From Pseudomonas sp. ANT_J12 (GTDB taxonomy: Bacteria; Pseudomonadota; Gammaproteobacteria; Pseudomonadales; Pseudomonadaceae): a DNA stretch of 64,000 nucleotides. Both the position numbers and the translations under genes were made by a program. Below, piece after piece: positions 60,709 through 64,000 of the stretch (the first letter of the stretch is position 1; each line of letters opens with the position of its first letter). The notes beneath the pieces were generated by a model. The model was not told where the DNA came from and searched no databases. It worked only from the letters and a program-made list of their open reading frames with translations. Location: positions 682,001 to 746,000 of the forward strand of contig NZ_VOBN01000001.1 in NCBI RefSeq assembly GCF_008370045.1, read 5' to 3'.

Positions 60709-61329
60709 ATGTCAGACATTCAAACCACATCCGTAGGCTACTTATCGCGTCATGGCGATTATGGCCTGCGAAACTCCCAAGCACTGAGCGGCGTCAGTCA
60801 CCTGTGGCAAGATTTTTTTGCCCAGGCCCTGGCCGAACAGTCGAGCGATGTGATGCCGGCGTGCGGGACGTTTCCACCGGTGGATCTGGAAAGCCCGGTG
60901 GAGCCGACCGTTGGCAGCGAGCTCTACGCGCACATCATTTCCCAGCGCGAATGCGATGTGACAGAAACCCAGGTCAAGCCGCCAGAGCCGCTGTTCCTGC
61001 CGATTGCCGAGTTCGAAATGGACCTGGCCGACAAACCTTTCCCGCCGTTCCCGCCGGAAGAAATCGTCGCCCAGCAGCAACAGCAGAACTTTGAAAGTGG
61101 CTGGGTCCGCCCAATCGTCCTCACCGCCGGCCAACCGGTGCCAGCCGCAGGCCCGGCACCGCAGCCGCGTCCGCTGCATCTGCCGATTGCCGAATTCGAA
61201 CTGCACCTGCTGGACAAACCGTTCCCGCCGTTCTCGCCAGAAGAACTGGTTGAACAGCAGAAACAACTCGATTTCGATAACGGCTGGGCTCGCCCAATCG
61301 TCCTGCAAAACCTGCGCATCGCCGCCTGA
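60709..61329 (+). CDS. Hypothetical protein with a 42-residue internal tandem duplication
   Basis: A 206-residue protein of no family I recognise. Residues 97-138 and 158-199 are copies of one 42-residue unit, identical at about 30 positions, with LPIAEFE at the start, DKPFPPF in the middle and GWxRPIVL at the end; a Pro/Ala linker separates them. The N-terminal 60 residues contain SHLWQDFFAQALAEQ. No signal peptide or membrane helix is seen. I start it at the ATG of MSDIQTTSVG; the frame is open upstream into the rsmJ start region. Confidence 0.8.
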   Translation: MSDIQTTSVGYLSRHGDYGLRNSQALSGVSHLWQDFFAQALAEQSSDVMPACGTFPPVDLESPVEPTVGSELYAHIISQRECDVTETQVKPPEPLFLPIAEFEMDLADKPFPPFPPEEIVAQQQQQNFESGWVRPIVLTAGQPVPAAGPAPQPRPLHLPIAEFELHLLDKPFPPFSPEELVEQQKQLDFDNGWARPIVLQNLRIAA

Positions 61330-61344
61330 TCCCTCAGCATCCCT

Positions 61345-62040
61345 TCAGCGACACACCCACCACGGCCCCACATCCACATGAAAGTGATTGCGATGGGCGG
61401 CGTTGTAGTCCGGGCTCAACACCACACTGAACATGTCGCAGGCGCCGTCGCGCACCTGGCGTAGAAATTGTGCGTCGCGGTTATCTTTTGGCCAATCCTT
61501 GAGCACGCTGATGGTTCGGCCATCGGCCAGGCGGAAACCGGCGATGTCCAACGCGTTGGCGCCGGCATGCTGGCTGCGGGCACCATTCTCGCGGTTGTAC
61601 ATGTTGCGGCAGGCGAAACTGCCGAGGTGATCGACCCGCGTCACCGCCTGGCCGTAAACCGCCTGTGACGCCGGCTGCAAGGCGTGGCGCTCGAACAGGG
61701 CGAACGCCACCGCCAACGGACAACTGGCGAGGAAACTGCTGCTCAGGGCCACCTCGCCGCCCTGAACGCGCAAGGTATTGGTCAACGGGCATGTCGCGTC
61801 CGGGCTGTCGGCCTGGCGCGAAACGCGCAAACCGGAACTGCTCAGCGCCTGATCGCACAATTGCGGATCATTGCGCAGGCGCATCAGTTTGTAGCGGGTC
61901 AGAAAATTCGGCGCGGCGTTCACGTCCAGCGGCGCCCAGGGATTCCACGGCGCGGGCACGGGAATCCAGCCACGCCAGACACTGATCCCCGCCGCCCCCA
62001 TCACCAACAACACCAGCAGCAATCCCTTGGCAAACCGCAT
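61345..62040 (-). CDS. Extensin-like C-terminal domain protein
   Basis: A 231-residue protein: an N-terminal membrane anchor (about residues 5-22), then the extensin-like C domain with CPLTNTLRV, SQHAGANALDIAGF and the C-terminal HRNHFHVDVG. The His/Asp set resembles zinc peptidoglycan peptidases (VanY/MepA-like), so a wall-related hydrolase in the periplasm is possible, but activity is not established. It ends 2 bp before the PEP mutase-type gene's stop side and shares its direction. Confidence 0.85.
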   Translation of the reverse strand: MRFAKGLLLVLLVMGAAGISVWRGWIPVPAPWNPWAPLDVNAAPNFLTRYKLMRLRNDPQLCDQALSSSGLRVSRQADSPDATCPLTNTLRVQGGEVALSSSFLASCPLAVAFALFERHALQPASQAVYGQAVTRVDHLGSFACRNMYNRENGARSQHAGANALDIAGFRLADGRTISVLKDWPKDNRDAQFLRQVRDGACDMFSVVLSPDYNAAHRNHFHVDVGPWWVCR

Positions 62041-62042
62041 CG

Positions 62043-62864
62043 TCAGTCCTTGAAGAACTGATTGGCCGTCGCGTACGGCATGGAGCGCGAGGTAAAACTG
62101 AAGGTGCCCGAGGTTTTGATCTCTTGCGCCGCGCGGAAGAATTCGCCATACGCCGCCAGGGCCAGGGCCGAACCGACGCTGATGCGTTTGACGCCCATCT
62201 CGCTCAACTGCTCGACCGTCAATTTGAGGCCACCGGACATCAACACATTCACCGGTTTCGGCGCCACGGCACGGACCACCGCCAACACGTCTTCGGCGCT
62301 GCGCAGGCCCGGCGCATACAACACGTCGGCGCCCGCCTCGGCGAATGCCTGCAAGCGGCGAATGGTGTCATCCAGATCAGGATTGCCGTGCAGGAAGTTC
62401 TCGGCGCGGGCCGTCAACATGAAAGGGAACGGCAGGCTGCGCGCCGCTTTCCCCGCGGCTTCGACTCGTGCCACGGCATGTTCGAAGCAGTAGATCGGCG
62501 CGTCTTCACGACCAGTCGCGTCTTCAATCGAACCGCCGACCGCCCCCGCCTCGGCTGCGCGCAAGATGCTCTGGGCGCATTCGGCCGGGTCGTCGGCGAA
62601 GCCGTTTTCCAGATCCACCGCCACCGGCAGATCCGTCGCCGCGACAATCGCCCGAACATTGGCCAGGGTGTCGTCCAGCGACAAGCCGCCATCGGGGCGC
62701 GCATTGGAAAAAGCGTAACCGGCGCTGGTGGTCGCCAGCGCCTCGAAACCCAGGCTGGCGAGCATCTTCGCCGAGCCGGCGTCCCACGGATTGGGAATGA
62801 CAAAAGCCCCCGCGCGTTCATGCAGCGCTTTGAACGCCTGGGCTCGAAGGGTTTGCGCATCCAT
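62043..62864 (-). CDS. PEP mutase/isocitrate lyase family enzyme
   Basis: A 273-residue TIM-barrel protein of the isocitrate lyase/PEP mutase superfamily: AGAFVIPNPWDAGSAKML, the metal-site DLENGFADD, GSIEDAT and the LTARAENFLHG loop. The members closest to this pattern are of uncertain reaction (C-C or P-C bond lyases; oxaloacetate decarboxylase-like). AGGAG precedes the ATG. No phosphonate genes are nearby, so phosphonate synthesis is unlikely. Confidence 0.85.
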   Translation of the reverse strand: MDAQTLRAQAFKALHERAGAFVIPNPWDAGSAKMLASLGFEALATTSAGYAFSNARPDGGLSLDDTLANVRAIVAATDLPVAVDLENGFADDPAECAQSILRAAEAGAVGGSIEDATGREDAPIYCFEHAVARVEAAGKAARSLPFPFMLTARAENFLHGNPDLDDTIRRLQAFAEAGADVLYAPGLRSAEDVLAVVRAVAPKPVNVLMSGGLKLTVEQLSEMGVKRISVGSALALAAYGEFFRAAQEIKTSGTFSFTSRSMPYATANQFFKD

Positions 62865-62897
62865 TGGCAGGCTCCTGAGAAGAGGAAGAAATCCGCC

Positions 62898-63758
62898 TCA
62901 GAGCAAACCAAGTTGCTCGGCGGCGGGCTCTCTGTATAGCTCAGGCAGCGGCGGCAAGCCAGGCAAACGCAGCATCAGTTGCCCGTGGAAACGTTGCGCC
63001 AGTTTCGCCGCCAGCAGGTTGTCGGCGGTGTGCAGGAAGATATAGGGCGTGCGGCCCTCTTCGATCCACGTGGCGATTTTCTCGACCCAGGGCACGAGGA
63101 ACGGATCGTTGGCTTCCAATTGCGGATGGCCGATGAATCGCACCTGGGGGAATTGGGTGAACGCCGCGGGGCGCGGCGGCACCTTGGGCTTTTTCGATTG
63201 GGCGTGGAGCACCGACGGATCGGTCGAGATGCAACTGAACAGCGCCCGCGGATCGAGGCAGATCCGCTCGACGCCGCGATCCAGCAACAGGCGATTGAGC
63301 ATGCGCTCGGCATCGCCCTTGGCGAAGAATTCGTCATGCCGCACTTCCACCGCCAGCGGTCGGTCCACCGCATCGATAAAACCGGCCAGTTCCGACAGTC
63401 GTTGCGGGGTGAAGCTTTTGGAGAGTTGCAACCAGAGCGGCGACACACGTTCGCCCAGCGGGCTGAGCAATTGCAGGAAGGTATCGACGGCGGTCAGTTG
63501 TTCACGCAGGTCGCCACTGTGGCTGATGTCGCCGGGGAATTTGGCGGTGAAGCGAAAGTGTTCGGGCATGGTGTCGGCCCAGCGCTGCACAGTGGAGGCA
63601 GCCGGACTCGCGTAGAAGGTGGTATTGCCTTCAACGGCGTTGAACACTTGGGAATACAGATTGAGGAATTCGGCGGGTTTGGCGTCTTGCGGGTAGAGAT
63701 AGTCGCGCCAGGCGTTTTCACTCCAGGACGGGCAACCGAGGTAGTAAGGCAGCAACAT
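62898..63758 (-). CDS. DUF72 domain-containing protein
   Basis: A 286-residue TIM-barrel-like DUF72 protein. YYLGCPSWSENAWRDYLYP at the N-terminus, FNAVEGNTTFYASP, and FTAKFPGDISHSGDL are family motifs. Function is unknown. The ATG overlaps the upstream gene's stop by ATGA, so the two are coupled. Confidence 0.9.
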   Translation of the reverse strand: MLLPYYLGCPSWSENAWRDYLYPQDAKPAEFLNLYSQVFNAVEGNTTFYASPAASTVQRWADTMPEHFRFTAKFPGDISHSGDLREQLTAVDTFLQLLSPLGERVSPLWLQLSKSFTPQRLSELAGFIDAVDRPLAVEVRHDEFFAKGDAERMLNRLLLDRGVERICLDPRALFSCISTDPSVLHAQSKKPKVPPRPAAFTQFPQVRFIGHPQLEANDPFLVPWVEKIATWIEEGRTPYIFLHTADNLLAAKLAQRFHGQLMLRLPGLPPLPELYREPAAEQLGLL

Positions 63759-64000
63759 CAGATGTAGAGATCGAGGCCCAGCACATCAGCGTCCCAATCG
63801 ACAAAACCGGCGGTGCTCAAGTAGCTGGCCAGGGCCATCGCCACGCTCTTGCTCATGGCGCGGTGGTAGATCATGTCTTGCTGACGGGCGGGGAGATTGC
63901 TCAAGCGTTGCGCGGAAGCTTTGGCGGCGCGGGCGGCCATTTGTTCTTCGGACGGGATTTCCAGCTCGCCGTCGATATCATCGACGGATTCATCCAGCGC
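63758..64000 (-). CDS. Hypothetical protein, C-terminal 80 residues only
   Basis: The reading is open to the right edge of the window (ALDESVDDIDGELEIPSEEQ upstream of an internal ATG at 63940), so the true start lies outside. The visible part is acidic at first, then Ala-rich and helical (MAARAAKASAQRLSNLPARQ), ending DADVLGLDLYI. I recognise no family. It is coupled to the DUF72 gene by a 4-bp overlap. Confidence 0.6.
   Translation of the reverse strand, partial: ALDESVDDIDGELEIPSEEQMAARAAKASAQRLSNLPARQQDMIYHRAMSKSVAMALASYLSTAGFVDWDADVLGLDLYI

Noticed and set aside
62043..62864. Phosphonate biosynthesis (PEP mutase) assignment
   Set aside because: The superfamily has many reactions and no phosphonopyruvate decarboxylase or transporter gene is near.

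Overview
The window reads as a chromosomal core segment of a Pseudomonas of the fluorescens group. The basis is gene order, protein sequence and the many short palindromic repeats (GGAGCGAGGCTTGCCCGCG type) typical of that group; this is inference from pattern recognition, not a database search. I see no tRNA, rRNA, CRISPR array, transposase, integrase or phage gene.

Layout. Positions 1-5756 (mostly minus) hold the 5' end of surE, then truD, ispF, a formaldehyde-detoxification pair (S-formylglutathione hydrolase and glutathione-dependent formaldehyde dehydrogenase) with a divergent LysR regulator, then ispD and ftsB. Positions 5930-30967 are one long minus-strand run in the classical gammaproteobacterial order. 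Read in the direction of transcription it is rpsB, tsf, pyrH, frr, uppS, cdsA, dxr, rseP, bamA, skp, lpxD, fabZ, lpxA, lpxB, rnhB, dnaE, accA, tilS, pyrG, kdsA, eno, ftsB, ispD. It couples translation, nucleotide synthesis, isoprenoid and undecaprenyl lipid synthesis, outer-membrane assembly, lipid A synthesis and DNA replication. Terminator-like hairpins follow rpsB, tsf, rseP and rnhB and divide it into transcriptional segments.

Positions 31341-47596 are plus strand except tcdA (41819-42628). They hold map, glnD, the lysine/diaminopimelate genes dapC, dapD and dapE, an ArsC/YffB-like protein, the CsdA-CsdE cysteine desulfurase pair with tcdA, a GH17-GT2 fusion glucan synthase (NdvB-like) and rlmA. 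A small, less GC-rich accessory patch at 36437-38203 carries two paralogous M12-type metalloproteases and the C-terminal relic of a third.

Positions 47672-64000 are more mixed: a conserved hypothetical gene, a cold-shock protein, plsB, two YbaY/YscW-like proteins, a DUF4197 protein, a Fic enzyme bracketed by 110-bp direct repeats, an RND efflux pair with a divergent TetR regulator, rsmJ, a protein with an internal 42-residue duplication, an extensin-like protein, a PEP mutase/isocitrate lyase family enzyme, a DUF72 protein and a truncated hypothetical gene.

Most of the window is housekeeping DNA. The points that deserve a second look are the metalloprotease patch, the repeat-bracketed Fic gene, repeat elements that supply stop codons to csdE, ispD and fic, the terminator touching the ispF start codon, the signal-less tandem YscW-like protein, and the internally duplicated 206-residue protein. 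I did not find a convincing new multi-gene system.
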